A stretch of DNA of 64,000 nt from JANPCX01 sp031431125. Its GTDB lineage: Bacteria > Pseudomonadota > Gammaproteobacteria > Burkholderiales > Burkholderiaceae_C. The position numbers and the translations under genes were made by a program. The number at the start of each line of letters is the position of its first letter. The stretch's first letter is position 1. Shown piece by piece: positions 8,116 to 18,678 of this stretch. The stretch is taken from contig JANPCX010000025.1 in the NCBI GenBank assembly GCA_031431125.1, positions 62,001-126,000 of the forward strand. The letters run 5' to 3'. The notes below the pieces were generated by a model that had not been told where the DNA came from, searched no databases, and was given only the letters and a program-made list of their open reading frames with translations.

Positions 8116-9141
8116 TCAAAACAACTCGACGTCGCCCGTCTTGGAGTCGTCTTCGAGTTCGCCCTTGGCCACCAGGTCAGCGTGGCTGTACACACAATTG
8201 CGGCCGTGGCCTTTGGCGTAATAAACCGCTTTGTCGGCCCGCTCAAATGCGCCACTGGGGGTGTCGCCCGTTTTGACCAGCGTGAAACCAATGCTCACCG
8301 TGATGCGGCCCACCTGAGGGAATGCATAGGCCTCGGTGTTCGAGCGCAGCCGTTCGAAAGCCTGAGCCGCATCGTCTTCGTTGGAGCAGCGCATCAAGAC
8401 CACAAACTCTTCACCACCAAAACGGTAGAGACGGTCGTGAAAACGGAAGGTGGCCCGCATCAAACGCGACAGCAACAGCAGCACTTCATCACCGATGAGG
8501 TGGCCATAGGTGTCGTTCACCCGCTTGAAGTGGTCGATGTCGAGCACGCCGAGGTAAGTGCCACCCGTTTGATCGCCACGTCGCTCGGCATCACCCGCAT
8601 TGGGCATTTTCGGCTCGGCGGTGGCTTTGAGGAAACTCTCGTCAAAGGTTTTGCGGTTGAGCAAACCGGTCAGGGTGTCGCGTTCGCTGTAGTCGAGCAG
8701 GCCTTGGAAATTGCGGTAGATGCGCAAAATGCTGCCGACCAAACGCTGCTCGTCGTTGGACAGCGGAACGCGGGACTGAATTTCCATCACGGCGACCACA
8801 TCGCGGTCGGTGGCGACAGGAAACACAGTGACATGTGACGATGCGCCAGGCACTTGCGTGATCTCGCGCGAGTTCATCGCTGAGACACGGTGGGGATGCT
8901 GGCTCAACAAGGGCAGGGATTCGATGTCAACCCAGGCCGGATCTGCCGTGGCCACGACGTCTTGTGCGCTCAGACGCGCCCGGGTGAGCCAGCGCTCTTC
9001 TCCACTGTCGCCGACAGGCCGATAAATGGCAACACATTCAGGTCGCAGCAAGTCCTTCATAGCCCCGACAAGGGTCACATCCAGGACATCGCGGTCGCGG
9101 TATCCCGTGAGGTCGGCGAGGTGGTCAACTAATTGAGACAT
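8116..9141 (-). CDS. Diguanylate cyclase with N-terminal GAF-like sensor
   Basis: 341 residues. The C-terminal GGDEF domain (about 160-325) has the active-site sequence GGEEF at 242-246 and a product-inhibition I-site RFHD at 233-236, exactly five residues before it, so it should make cyclic di-GMP from GTP and be feedback-inhibited. NDTYGHLIGDE is the substrate-side helix. The first ~150 residues resemble a small GAF-type sensory domain and contain no transmembrane segment, so the protein should be cytoplasmic. It follows chpA on the same strand with only 39 bases between, suggesting co-expression with the pilus chemosensory system and a link between twitching and c-di-GMP. Confidence 0.92.
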   Translation of the reverse strand: MSQLVDHLADLTGYRDRDVLDVTLVGAMKDLLRPECVAIYRPVGDSGEERWLTRARLSAQDVVATADPAWVDIESLPLLSQHPHRVSAMNSREITQVPGASSHVTVFPVATDRDVVAVMEIQSRVPLSNDEQRLVGSILRIYRNFQGLLDYSERDTLTGLLNRKTFDESFLKATAEPKMPNAGDAERRGDQTGGTYLGVLDIDHFKRVNDTYGHLIGDEVLLLLSRLMRATFRFHDRLYRFGGEEFVVLMRCSNEDDAAQAFERLRSNTEAYAFPQVGRITVSIGFTLVKTGDTPSGAFERADKAVYYAKGHGRNCVYSHADLVAKGELEDDSKTGDVELF

Positions 9142-9180
9142 ATTGACAGCATAACCTGGGATTTGCCTTGTTTCTTTTGC

Positions 9181-12100
9181 TTAAGCCAGGACATTCATCG
9201 ACGTGTACCGACTGACCAATGCCAAGAGTTCGTCTTCAGCATACGGTTTGCCGAGATAGTGGTCTACACCGAGCTCACCCGCATAGTCACGGTGTTTTTG
9301 CGCAATTCGCGAGGTGATCATGATGACGGGCAGGTCTTTGAGGCGTGCATCGTTGCGAATGTTGCGTACGAGGTCAAAACCGTCCATGCGCGGCATTTCA
9401 ATGTCGCTGAGCACCACGCGAGGTTTTTCGTCCGCCAGCATTTCAAGCGCTTCCAGCCCGTCTTTGGCCAACACCACGCGGTAGCCTTCACGCGACAAGA
9501 GGCGCTGGGTGACGCGACGCACCGTGAGTGAATCGTCAACCACCATGACCAAGGGGGCGGCAGGTGCCGTCGGTTGGGTGACGACCGGCACAACCACGCC
9601 CACTGCAGGTGTGTGGAAAGCAGCATAGGTCACAGAACGCGCCGACTCGCCGTAAAGCGTGGCCAAGGCGACTGGGTTGTAGATGAGGGCCACACCACCC
9701 GATGCCAGCAAGGTCATGCCCGCCAAACCAGGCATTCGGGACAGCTGAGGTCCGAGGTTTTTCACCACCACCTCTTGGTTGCCCAAGACTTCGTCCACGT
9801 GCACCGCAACACGCTGCTGCGCACTGCGCACGACCACCACCAGCTTCATGCGTGAGGGCGGCTGTTCGCTTTTGGCGCTGACCTGCAACAAGGCCCCCAA
9901 CCAGAAAAACGCGACAGGACGCTCACCAAAAATGTAGGTTCCGGTTGCGTAAGCTTTATCCACTTCGGCGCTCGGCGTACGCCGAACGATTTCGACCAGG
10001 TTCGATGGCACGGCCACGGTGACATCACCGCAGCGAAGCATCACCACCTGCGTCACCGCAGTGGTCAGCGGCAACAGCAGCTTAAAGCTGGTGCCCTGCC
10101 CGATCGAAGTGGCAGTTTCAATGCGGCCGCCCATGGAGTTGACTTCAGAGCGCACCACGTCCATGCCAATACCGCGGCCAGCCAGTTCAGTGACTTTGTC
10201 CGCGGTGGAAAAGCCGGGCGTGAAAATCAAATTGGCCAGCTCAGCATCCGTGCTTTGCACACCGTACTGCAACAAACCCATGCCCTCGGCTTTTTCACGG
10301 ATGCGGTTGAGATTGAGGCCCGCACCGTCGTCGCGGAACTCCAAGCCCACCTCGTTGCCCTCTTGGGACAAGGAGACAGTGATGGACCCGACAGGATCTT
10401 TGCCTGCCTGTTGCCGCATGTCGGGAGACTCCACGCCGTGGGTCACACTGTTGCGCAGCAAGTGCTCGAAAGCGCCGGTCATTCGATCCAGCACACCCCG
10501 GTCCACCTCAATTGAGCCACCGACCAAGTCCAACCGAACTTGCTTGCCGGTTTCTTTGGCCGCTTGACGAACCACGCGGTAGAGTCGGTCAGACAAACCT
10601 TCGAACTCCACCATGCGGGTACGCAGCAGGTCGTCTTGCAAGTTACGTGTCAACCGCGCCTGAGCAGCCAATTCATCCTCAGCGCCCTCAATCGTGCGCT
10701 GCAAAGTACGCTGCACAGTGGCCACGTCGTTGACGGACTCGGCCATCATCCGGGTGAGCTCTTGGAAACGAGTGAAACGGTCAAACTCCAGCGGGTCAAA
10801 GGATTGATCTGCTGCTTTGGCCGCTTCCAAACGCGAGGTCATTTGCGTCTCGCCCTGCAACTCGATGTCGCGCAGTTGCATGCGCAAGCGCTCCAAGTTG
10901 TCGGTCAAATCGCCCAAGGTGCCGCGCATTTGCGACACCTCGGACTCAATACGAGCCCGCGTGATACTGACCTCGCCGGCTTCGTTCACCAGCCTGTCCA
11001 GCAGCGGGGCCTTGACCCGCACCGAGGACTGGGCATTTCCAAGTGCTCCCTGCGTTTGCCGCGCAACCACTGCGGAGTTGGCGAAACGAGTCCAATCGAC
11101 TTCGGGCAAATTGGCCGTGACCGCGTCGACCGGAATTGATGCAGGCGACTCTTCGGCTTGGACCGCTGCGGCCCGTTTGGCCGCTTTGCTGGATTTATCC
11201 TGCGCCGCTGATGAGATTTCCTTGCCGGTAGCCACCGGTACCGAGGTGTAAACAGGCGCCTCCGGCAGCGAGACCAGTGGCATCAGGCCAGACAGACCGT
11301 CGCGCGAGTCAATGACAGGCTCGGCCTTGGCAGCCTCTTCGGCTTGGGCCACGGCCTGCTCGTAAGAGGCGGCGTCGCGGGCGCGTAGAACATCGAACGT
11401 ATGGGTCAAGGCGTCGGCGCGTGATTCCAGAGCGCGCACGTCGCCAGCCGTGGGTTCGTCCAGCGACATGACATGCTCAACCCGGGTTTCCAAACGGTGA
11501 GCCAACTCGCCCAAACGCATCGCCCCGGCCAAGCGCGCACCACCCTTGAGCGTGTGCAGAGTTCGCATACAGCCAGAGCCCAAGGATTTGTCGCCGGGCG
11601 CGGCCACCCAGGCCCGCATTTGGCCAGACAGGCGTGGCAACAAGTCTTGTGCTTCTTCTTCAAAAATCGGAAAGAGGTCGACGTCCACCGCATCGATGGC
11701 GTCGATGTCTTCTTCGCCTTCTTCGTGAAGCGCCGCATGAACAATGTTGGAACGGCCCGCGTCGGGCGACAAAGCGGCCAGTGGTTTGAGTTCGGTGCCG
11801 GCCAGGGCATCAACCAAGGCTTCTGGGGGCAACGCTCCCCAGGCGGAGTCCGCCGCTTTCTGTGTTTCTGGTTCGGCATTGGTGAACTCACCAATTTCCG
11901 ACTCCACTGCCGCTCGCTCTTGGGCAGCCGCCGCTTCTTCCAATCGTTTGGCTGAGGTGATTTCGTGCTCGGCCAAACGACGCAGCAGTTCAGGCTCAGG
12001 CTCTTTGAGGAATCCGGCCGCAAACTGATGCAACAGGTGGCGGACTTCCTCAGACACCGCACCAAAGAGCAACGCTTCTTCATCGGTGCCATGCCCAATG

Positions 12101-15100
12101 GCCTGAGACCGCATCAGGGCATGTTCCAAAGACCGGGCCATTTGGGACAAGTCCGCGAAACCCACTGTGGCGGAGCTGCCAGCCAGCGAGTGGGCCAAAG
12201 CGACCGCGGTCTCACCCACCGGACGGTGCAACTCCAGCGACCATTCGGCGAGCTCGGTGCTCAAGCGGCGCGACAGTTCATCGGCCTCGTTCAAATAAAT
12301 ATTGAACAGAGGAATGCTGATGCGCAGCGGGCCGACCCATTTGAATTGATCGTCATCGGTTGCCGAAACCGCTTGTGCAGGCTCGGGCAAGGGTTCGGGG
12401 TCAAGGTTCAGCAAACTGTTCGAGAAGTCTGGCTGCGGGACAGCGGCCGCCACAGGCTGGAATGCAGCGACCTCATCGGAGAAATCGACCAAGTCGATCT
12501 CAATCATTTCAATCGACTCGTCAACCAGTGGCATGCGACGGCTGACTTCACCACCCCGCGAGTCCAAAGGCAGCGGCTCGGTGGTCACATGCTCAAAAGC
12601 CTCGAGCATCAGCGGATAGTCAGTGTTGGCCCAGTTCGGCTTGTCCAGCACGCTCGGGACTTCGTCGCGCGCTTGTGCAGCCGCGACAGCTTCGTCTGCA
12701 TCCGGCAACTCGAAAGCAGTGCCTGCGGGGATGGCTTCCATCTCGTCCAGCGCCGGCAAATCGAACTCCACCGCAGCAACAGGGGTTGCAACCACCGGGG
12801 CACTGGCCAGCAACGTGGTATCGAGCGACAACTCGGGCAGAGGATGCTCGGCAGGAGCGGCGGAAGACCACGACGGGCTGGTCGCAGGCGCATCAAACGA
12901 CAAATCAATCTTTGACAGCAAACTGTCTACCGCTGACTTAGGTGTCTGGTTGGCAGCAGCAGGTGTAGTCAACGAACCCGGCTGCGTCAACGCGGCGGCC
13001 TGGGACTCCAGGCGTACTGGGGACGCAGAACCCTTGAGCGCTTGCGCGGCTTGAGCCATCGCGTTCGCATTGAGTCCAGCAACTTGTCCCGAAGCCACAG
13101 CAAGAACCCAGTCGGACAGATGTTCGATCGCCCACTGGGTGAATTCCGTCAAAGCGTTATCGTCTGCTGAGGCGTCTGCCAAGCGTGTGTTGTAGATTTG
13201 CTCGCAAATCCAGGCCGCATCACCAAACTCGCGCAGGCCCACCATGCGGGAGCTGCCTTTAAGGGTGTGGAAGGCGCGTCTCAGGGTGGTGAGTTCTTCT
13301 AATTGACCTGGGGTGTCTTGCAAACCAGCCAAAGCGGTTCTTGCGTTCTCCAATACCTCAGTCGCCTCTTCCAGGAAGATGTCCCGCATCTCAGTGTCTT
13401 CGTCGAGATTGACTGTGGCAAGCTGCGGTGGATTTTCTTGTTTTGAAGGTGTAGGGGCGGCCTGTGGCAGATCCACGTCCAAACCCACAGGACCAGATGC
13501 CGTGTTCACAAAATCGGCCAAAGCCTCAGAAACGTCCCCCCGCATGGCAGAGGCAGTCAAGTCGTCTGGCGCTTGTTGCAAAGCAGATTGCGCGCTCAAG
13601 GCCATCGCAGCCAAGGAGGGCTGATCTGCAACGTGCGCTTCTTGCGAGAGCCGCTCCAGGTCACGCGCCACATCCGCAAGCGGGACGTCGTCGCTGGCCG
13701 CGCTCAACGACAGCTGCTGGACTTGCTCAATCAGCCGGGATTCGACCTGGGGCAAGCTCGAGGCCGAACGCATCGACTCCCCCGCAGCACGCTGGCCCCG
13801 CCCCATGACGGGGGCGAGGACGCCAGTTGCTGGGTCATAGGCGAACAGAGACTTGGCCAAGTTAGGCTGCACGCTGAGCATGTCGATCAAGAAGCCGAGC
13901 GCTCCCAAGTTGCCAGCCAAGCGATCAAAGACACCCGCCTCTTGAATGTGCGCGACATCCACTTCCGTGGAGGCTAGACCGTCCACTTCATCACGCATGC
14001 GCAGCAAGGCGCTGGAGGCTTGGTCCATACCCAAAACGGACAGCACACCGCGCATGGAAGCGAGTTGGTTGGGCACTGAGATCAATACTTCGCGTTTGCT
14101 CGGGTCGCGGAAGAACTGATCGATCTGCTTCTCCGCTTCGGAAAGCGAAGCGCGCAACTCCTGCACCACACTGCCCATGGTTTGGCGGTCAGACACGCGG
14201 CGATACAGGTCCTCGATCCACGACTCCAGCGGCTCAGGTGCTGCCCCTTGACGCACTGCCGCCATACGTTTGGCCAAACGTTGCACACGGCTTTGCTGGC
14301 CATCCGCATCCAGCTCACCATCTTCCAAACACGCTTCAACGTAAAGCAAACTGGTAGCGACTTCCATGGCCAAAGGCGCCGTCGGCGCCGCCCCCGAATG
14401 CTGAGGAACAGCAACGGCTTGCTGCAGCTCCGACGCGAGCAGATCACCACTGGGGAAGAGGCGTTTCAGGGAATCGCTGACCAACGAGAACTGCTCGTTC
14501 AAGCCCGCCAGTCGGTGCATTTCTCCACCCGCCACAGCCGACCAAGAATCCTTGGCCGCTACGACACGTTTGCGGGCCTGTGCCAACATCGCGGGGTCGA
14601 ATCGGCCGAGTGTGCTGGAGTTGTAGTCGGTGGCCGCATGTTCGTCCAAATGCCAGGCCAGCCGCACCGCGCGCAAACGCGGCGTGACGGCACCGCCGGC
14701 TTCGGGTACAGCCTGAGCACAGAAAAACAAAATGTCTTGCGCCAAACGCTCAGACACATCGTTCTGGCCGCGAGACAAGATGCGCAATTGAGTGAGCAAA
14801 CGAGACGCCAATCGTTTGCTGTAGAGATCGGAACTGAAAAGCCCTGCCGCCTGTGCCTCAAACGCGCCAGCCGCCATTTTCCAAAGTGAGGCCGTCTGGA
14901 CTTGATCCGCCCCAGCACCCAGACCCGCAAAAATATCGCTCACGCGCTTAAATACAGCGCTCGACGCACCGCGCATCATGGTGAGCATCTGCTGCTCTAA
15001 CGCAGACAGCGTGGCAGCATCTGGGCTGCGTGGGCTGGCGGTTGAATCAACCGGCAGTTCACGCCATTGCCAATCCAAAGTCCACAAGTCGGCCGGGTGG

Positions 15101-15549
15101 ATGCGATCGGCGCCTGCAATCTCTTGCACTACACGGTACTGCGGGAACAGCGACAGTGGAGACACCTGGCCGCCGGCCAGCATGCGAGAAAGGTAGTCGA
15201 GCAAGGCAAACGACGCCTTTTCGATGTCGTCCACCACCAGTGAGGTCAACTTTCCCGGTTTGGCGACATAACGCTGAACCGCTGCTTCACTTGCGCGGAG
15301 CAAGGTTGCCGCTGCAGACAGGCCAACCAGTTCCAAAGCGCCCACGCCTTGGTGAATTTGAGCCCTGGCGCTGCGCAAGACGCTGGGATCCACAGCATCC
15401 ACGTCGGAACCCGCCATGGCGTCCGACTCTTTCACAAAACGACGCAAAGACTTATGCGCTGAATCGAGCGAACGGCGCAGTTCGTCGTGAACCCAAGCCA
15501 ATGCGCTCAGGTCGGTGCTAGAGGAGGTGTCACGGCTGGTAGTTTGCAT
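9181..15549 (-). CDS. chpA: Type IV pilus chemosensory hybrid histidine kinase ChpA/PilL
   Basis: 2122 residues, a CheA-type kinase of the Pil-Chp system controlling twitching motility. Three histidine-phosphotransfer sites are readable: H761 in HTLKGSS, H1120 in HSLAGSS and H1332 in HTLKGGA; other N-terminal repeats look like degenerate Hpt domains. After an Ala/Pro/Glu-rich linker come the dimerisation helices and the HATPase core (N box HLLRNSVTHG near 1700; DDGAGLNLNRI; GRGIGMDVV), then a CheW-like domain and a C-terminal receiver with phospho-acceptor D2049 in LSDIEMPRMDG and a KP motif near 2100. P. aeruginosa ChpA has more Xpt sites, so this is a somewhat reduced version. It is the last of pilG-H-I-J-chpA on this strand; CheB/CheR homologues are not in the window. 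Confidence 0.95.
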   Translation of the reverse strand: MQTTSRDTSSSTDLSALAWVHDELRRSLDSAHKSLRRFVKESDAMAGSDVDAVDPSVLRSARAQIHQGVGALELVGLSAAATLLRASEAAVQRYVAKPGKLTSLVVDDIEKASFALLDYLSRMLAGGQVSPLSLFPQYRVVQEIAGADRIHPADLWTLDWQWRELPVDSTASPRSPDAATLSALEQQMLTMMRGASSAVFKRVSDIFAGLGAGADQVQTASLWKMAAGAFEAQAAGLFSSDLYSKRLASRLLTQLRILSRGQNDVSERLAQDILFFCAQAVPEAGGAVTPRLRAVRLAWHLDEHAATDYNSSTLGRFDPAMLAQARKRVVAAKDSWSAVAGGEMHRLAGLNEQFSLVSDSLKRLFPSGDLLASELQQAVAVPQHSGAAPTAPLAMEVATSLLYVEACLEDGELDADGQQSRVQRLAKRMAAVRQGAAPEPLESWIEDLYRRVSDRQTMGSVVQELRASLSEAEKQIDQFFRDPSKREVLISVPNQLASMRGVLSVLGMDQASSALLRMRDEVDGLASTEVDVAHIQEAGVFDRLAGNLGALGFLIDMLSVQPNLAKSLFAYDPATGVLAPVMGRGQRAAGESMRSASSLPQVESRLIEQVQQLSLSAASDDVPLADVARDLERLSQEAHVADQPSLAAMALSAQSALQQAPDDLTASAMRGDVSEALADFVNTASGPVGLDVDLPQAAPTPSKQENPPQLATVNLDEDTEMRDIFLEEATEVLENARTALAGLQDTPGQLEELTTLRRAFHTLKGSSRMVGLREFGDAAWICEQIYNTRLADASADDNALTEFTQWAIEHLSDWVLAVASGQVAGLNANAMAQAAQALKGSASPVRLESQAAALTQPGSLTTPAAANQTPKSAVDSLLSKIDLSFDAPATSPSWSSAAPAEHPLPELSLDTTLLASAPVVATPVAAVEFDLPALDEMEAIPAGTAFELPDADEAVAAAQARDEVPSVLDKPNWANTDYPLMLEAFEHVTTEPLPLDSRGGEVSRRMPLVDESIEMIEIDLVDFSDEVAAFQPVAAAVPQPDFSNSLLNLDPEPLPEPAQAVSATDDDQFKWVGPLRISIPLFNIYLNEADELSRRLSTELAEWSLELHRPVGETAVALAHSLAGSSATVGFADLSQMARSLEHALMRSQAIGHGTDEEALLFGAVSEEVRHLLHQFAAGFLKEPEPELLRRLAEHEITSAKRLEEAAAAQERAAVESEIGEFTNAEPETQKAADSAWGALPPEALVDALAGTELKPLAALSPDAGRSNIVHAALHEEGEEDIDAIDAVDVDLFPIFEEEAQDLLPRLSGQMRAWVAAPGDKSLGSGCMRTLHTLKGGARLAGAMRLGELAHRLETRVEHVMSLDEPTAGDVRALESRADALTHTFDVLRARDAASYEQAVAQAEEAAKAEPVIDSRDGLSGLMPLVSLPEAPVYTSVPVATGKEISSAAQDKSSKAAKRAAAVQAEESPASIPVDAVTANLPEVDWTRFANSAVVARQTQGALGNAQSSVRVKAPLLDRLVNEAGEVSITRARIESEVSQMRGTLGDLTDNLERLRMQLRDIELQGETQMTSRLEAAKAADQSFDPLEFDRFTRFQELTRMMAESVNDVATVQRTLQRTIEGAEDELAAQARLTRNLQDDLLRTRMVEFEGLSDRLYRVVRQAAKETGKQVRLDLVGGSIEVDRGVLDRMTGAFEHLLRNSVTHGVESPDMRQQAGKDPVGSITVSLSQEGNEVGLEFRDDGAGLNLNRIREKAEGMGLLQYGVQSTDAELANLIFTPGFSTADKVTELAGRGIGMDVVRSEVNSMGGRIETATSIGQGTSFKLLLPLTTAVTQVVMLRCGDVTVAVPSNLVEIVRRTPSAEVDKAYATGTYIFGERPVAFFWLGALLQVSAKSEQPPSRMKLVVVVRSAQQRVAVHVDEVLGNQEVVVKNLGPQLSRMPGLAGMTLLASGGVALIYNPVALATLYGESARSVTYAAFHTPAVGVVVPVVTQPTAPAAPLVMVVDDSLTVRRVTQRLLSREGYRVVLAKDGLEALEMLADEKPRVVLSDIEMPRMDGFDLVRNIRNDARLKDLPVIMITSRIAQKHRDYAGELGVDHYLGKPYAEDELLALVSRYTSMNVLA

Positions 15550-15696
15550 CCGGTGCCTTGTCTATCGTCACGTGTTGAATGCCCCCAAGCACACAGGCCG
15601 CGCAATCACCCATGCTTGGGTAGGACTCGTCGATCAACTCAGCAAACATCTTTGATCGCAACCTGCTTGTTGGGGGTGCTCAGTTCAAGAGCAAAC

Positions 15697-18021
15697 TCAC
15701 TCAATCTTGAATCGGGCCACCGACTGTTTCAACTCTTCTGCGGTTTTAGACAGCTCACGAACCATTTGGGCCGTGGAGCGGGTACCTTCACCGGTTTGTT
15801 CTGTCACTGCAAAAATGTGCTGGATATTGGCCGCCACCACGTTTGCAGATTGCGCTTCACTCAACGCCTGGTTGGAAATGTGGTCAATCAGCTCGGCCAA
15901 TCGACGTGAAACTCGGTCAATGTCACCCAGCGCAGAACCTGCAGCGTCGGTCAGCCTTGTACCTTCCACCACACCCTGGGTTGAGCGCTCCATCGCGCCC
16001 ACCGCGTCTTGGGTGTCGGTTTGAATGGTTTTCACCAGCGCGGCAATCTGGCGCGTTGCGTCGGCAGAGCGTTCAGCCAGTCGTTGCACCTCTTCCGCAA
16101 CCACCGAGAAGCCTCGGCCAGCTTCACCGGCTGAAGCCGCTTGAATGGCCGCGTTCAACGCGAGCACGTTGGTTTGTTCGGTAATGTCGGAAATCAGCTC
16201 GGTGATTTCACCAATCTCCTGCGACGACTCACCCAGTCGTTTGATTCGTTTGGAGGTTTCCTGAATTTGATAGCGGATGGAGTTCATACCGCCGATGGTG
16301 TTTTGCACCGCGCGCAACCCTGTCTCAGCAGCATCCAGCGATTGACGCGCCACCTGAGCGGTTTCTTGCGCTTGCGCCGACACTTCGTTGATTCGGCCCG
16401 CCATTTGCAGCACCGACTCGCCGGTGTCACGAATTTCACGCAACTGCTCCGTGGATGCGGCCAGCAGTTCTGTCGACGTCGCTTCCACTTGCTGCGTGGT
16501 TTCCGTCACCCGGCCTACCGTGCCTTGCACCTGAGACACCAGAGTACGCAACTCCTCCACCGTGTAGTTAACCGAGTCGGCGATGGCGCCTGTGATGTCT
16601 TCGGTCACCGTGGCTTGTTGGGTCAAATCGCCCTCCGCCACCGCTTGCAATTCGTTCATCAATCGCAAAATTGCGGCCTGGTTCGCGTCATTGACACGTT
16701 TGGCTTCTTGCTCTTGGCGTTCCGCTTCCAAACGCTGGTTCTCGGCCAAAGCCGCACGTTGACGTTGGTCGCTGATGTACAGCCGCAGCAATCCCACACC
16801 GGCCGCAACAATCACCGCCGCCGACAGCAGCAACAGCAAGAAGGACAAACCGCCGAAGCCCGTTTCTTTGGACAGCTTCTCTTGCACGCCTTCCAAACCT
16901 TTGCGCAGCGGTTCGCTGTCGGCAATGATGGCCGCTTGAGCCTCACGCGCGGACACCAAGCCCTGCAAGTTGCCCAAAATCGTACCGGCTTGGGCGCGGG
17001 TTTCTTCGTACTGTTTGATGAGCAAGGTCAGACGCTCTTTCGTCTGGGCGTCTTTGGTGCCAGGAAGGCGCAACTCGGCATTGCCTTGAAGCAAACCTTG
17101 GGCAATCTCGCGGAAGGAGTTCAAGTCTTTGCCCAGCAAAAACACGGCTTCCGGGCTCACGCCTTCCACCGTCAAGAACTCGTTCGCACTTTTACCAATG
17201 CGCTGCGTCAACATCACCAACTGGCCGACGGCAGACAACTCGGCGGGGGTGGCATCTTGCTGCAACTTCAGTGAAGAAACAGTTTCCGCTGTTTCAAGCA
17301 AGTCGGAGGATTGACGGTTGATGGTGCGCAAAGCTTGACCGACTTGGGTCAAGATTTGCTGCTGACCAATCACGGTTTGCGCGTTTTTCTCAGCACGATC
17401 TACCAGCGGAACCAGCGGCAGCAACACCTCCTGCGCGCCTGCGGGGGCTGGCGTCAAATCCGCGTTGCCATCCTTCAGGCCACGCACAGTGCGCGCCAAC
17501 ACTTCGGTACTTTCTTTCACTTCAGGGAAGGCTTGTGGACTGCCCACCAGCGCCTGAGACACCGACTTCGCCAGACGCTGCGACTGCATCAGCGCTTGAC
17601 CGGTCGCACCCACCTGGGCCGATCCTTTGTCCGCAGCATTCAGCGAATAGACCGTGGTGGCCACCAAGCCGATGAGGCCCAGCAAACCCAAGAAACCCAA
17701 AATCCGCTGCTGCTCGGCGGCGGGACGGTGGCCAATAAGCGGCAGACCGCTGTCGCCACCCGCCAGCGCGGCGCCATCGCCACCCTGCACACGGGTTTCT
17801 GAAAAGTCAGCCAGTTCAGAAGGCGCGGCTTCGGTGATGATGGAGTGACCCGTTTGGGCGGGACTGCCCATGATGGCGGCGGTTCGTTCCATGGGGGACT
17901 CCATTGAGTCCATTGCCGGACGACCTTCCACCGCGTCAAAGGCGGCCACATCAAGCAGGGAATCTCCGCGGTCCGCAGCATCGCGGTCTTTGCCCAAACC
18001 GATTTTTTTCAGGAAGCTCAT
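15697..18021 (-). CDS. pilJ: Methyl-accepting chemotaxis protein PilJ
   Basis: About 774 residues from the ATG at 18021, which has a GAGGGA ribosome binding site a few bases upstream; an extension to 18060 has no support. A cytoplasmic start (FLKKIGLGKDRD) leads to a first membrane segment (ILGFLGLLGLIGLVATTVYSL), a periplasmic sensory region with two PilJ-type four-helix modules, a second membrane segment (FLLLLLSAAVIVAAGVGLLRL), a HAMP-like linker and the signalling hairpin, with tip sequence LALNAAIQAASAGEAGRGFSV as in classical receptors. It should sense surface or pilus state and drive ChpA through the CheW-like PilI encoded just upstream. Confidence 0.95.
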   Translation of the reverse strand: MSFLKKIGLGKDRDAADRGDSLLDVAAFDAVEGRPAMDSMESPMERTAAIMGSPAQTGHSIITEAAPSELADFSETRVQGGDGAALAGGDSGLPLIGHRPAAEQQRILGFLGLLGLIGLVATTVYSLNAADKGSAQVGATGQALMQSQRLAKSVSQALVGSPQAFPEVKESTEVLARTVRGLKDGNADLTPAPAGAQEVLLPLVPLVDRAEKNAQTVIGQQQILTQVGQALRTINRQSSDLLETAETVSSLKLQQDATPAELSAVGQLVMLTQRIGKSANEFLTVEGVSPEAVFLLGKDLNSFREIAQGLLQGNAELRLPGTKDAQTKERLTLLIKQYEETRAQAGTILGNLQGLVSAREAQAAIIADSEPLRKGLEGVQEKLSKETGFGGLSFLLLLLSAAVIVAAGVGLLRLYISDQRQRAALAENQRLEAERQEQEAKRVNDANQAAILRLMNELQAVAEGDLTQQATVTEDITGAIADSVNYTVEELRTLVSQVQGTVGRVTETTQQVEATSTELLAASTEQLREIRDTGESVLQMAGRINEVSAQAQETAQVARQSLDAAETGLRAVQNTIGGMNSIRYQIQETSKRIKRLGESSQEIGEITELISDITEQTNVLALNAAIQAASAGEAGRGFSVVAEEVQRLAERSADATRQIAALVKTIQTDTQDAVGAMERSTQGVVEGTRLTDAAGSALGDIDRVSRRLAELIDHISNQALSEAQSANVVAANIQHIFAVTEQTGEGTRSTAQMVRELSKTAEELKQSVARFKIE

Positions 18022-18072
18022 ATGTCCCTCGTCAGGTCTCGTGCCACTCAAAACAAACAACAGGCCAAACCA

Positions 18073-18609
18073 TCAGCCTACGATTTTCAAAAACGCATCG
18101 TTTTCCGACAGTGCGGTAAGACTCAACTCTTGCCACAAACGTCCACCCGAATCTCGAAACCGCTGCCCGACAAAGGGCGGCAGCGTGGAATCGGCCTTGT
18201 GCTCCTCGGGTTGCAGCTGGGACGCGTTACGCAAGCCCGCCAACTTCTCCACCAGCAAGGCGCAGTTAACTTCAAGTCCAGCATTGAACGCCACCAGCCT
18301 AGCGGTTTCTCGCCCTGATTCACCTAGGTGCTTTCCAACGGGGTCCAGGCCTAGAAAACGCGCCAGATCCACCACACCGTGCAAATGTCCACGCAAATTG
18401 GCCACGCCTAAAAACCAGGGCAGGGAATGCGGCACCGGCAGAACACCGACGAGCGAAAAAATCTCGCCCGCGTCCTTCAAAGGCAACAAGAACCCCCTGC
18501 CAGCAGACTCCACCGCCAACCATGACTTCCCGCGCTCTTGCGTACGCGCCAACTTGAGGCGCTCGGCCAGTCGACTTTGCAGTTCTCGCAGTGCTTCCTT
18601 ATTGGCCAT
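18073..18609 (-). CDS. pilI: CheW-like coupling protein PilI
   Basis: 178 residues with a single CheW domain, which bridges the receptor PilJ to the kinase ChpA at the cytoplasmic side of the membrane. The segments FLLPLKDAGEIF, LPWFLGVANLRGHLHGVVDLARFLG and ARLVAFNAGLEVNCALLVEKLAGL are the usual CheW beta-barrel strands. It sits between pilH and pilJ on the same strand, the conserved order of Pil-Chp clusters. Confidence 0.9.
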   Translation of the reverse strand: MANKEALRELQSRLAERLKLARTQERGKSWLAVESAGRGFLLPLKDAGEIFSLVGVLPVPHSLPWFLGVANLRGHLHGVVDLARFLGLDPVGKHLGESGRETARLVAFNAGLEVNCALLVEKLAGLRNASQLQPEEHKADSTLPPFVGQRFRDSGGRLWQELSLTALSENDAFLKIVG

Positions 18610-18678
18610 CGGCTAGGGATCCGGCTGTCAAATGAGCGTTCAAGGTGGTCGGTCTGTTGTGTTAGTTGACTGATCGGC

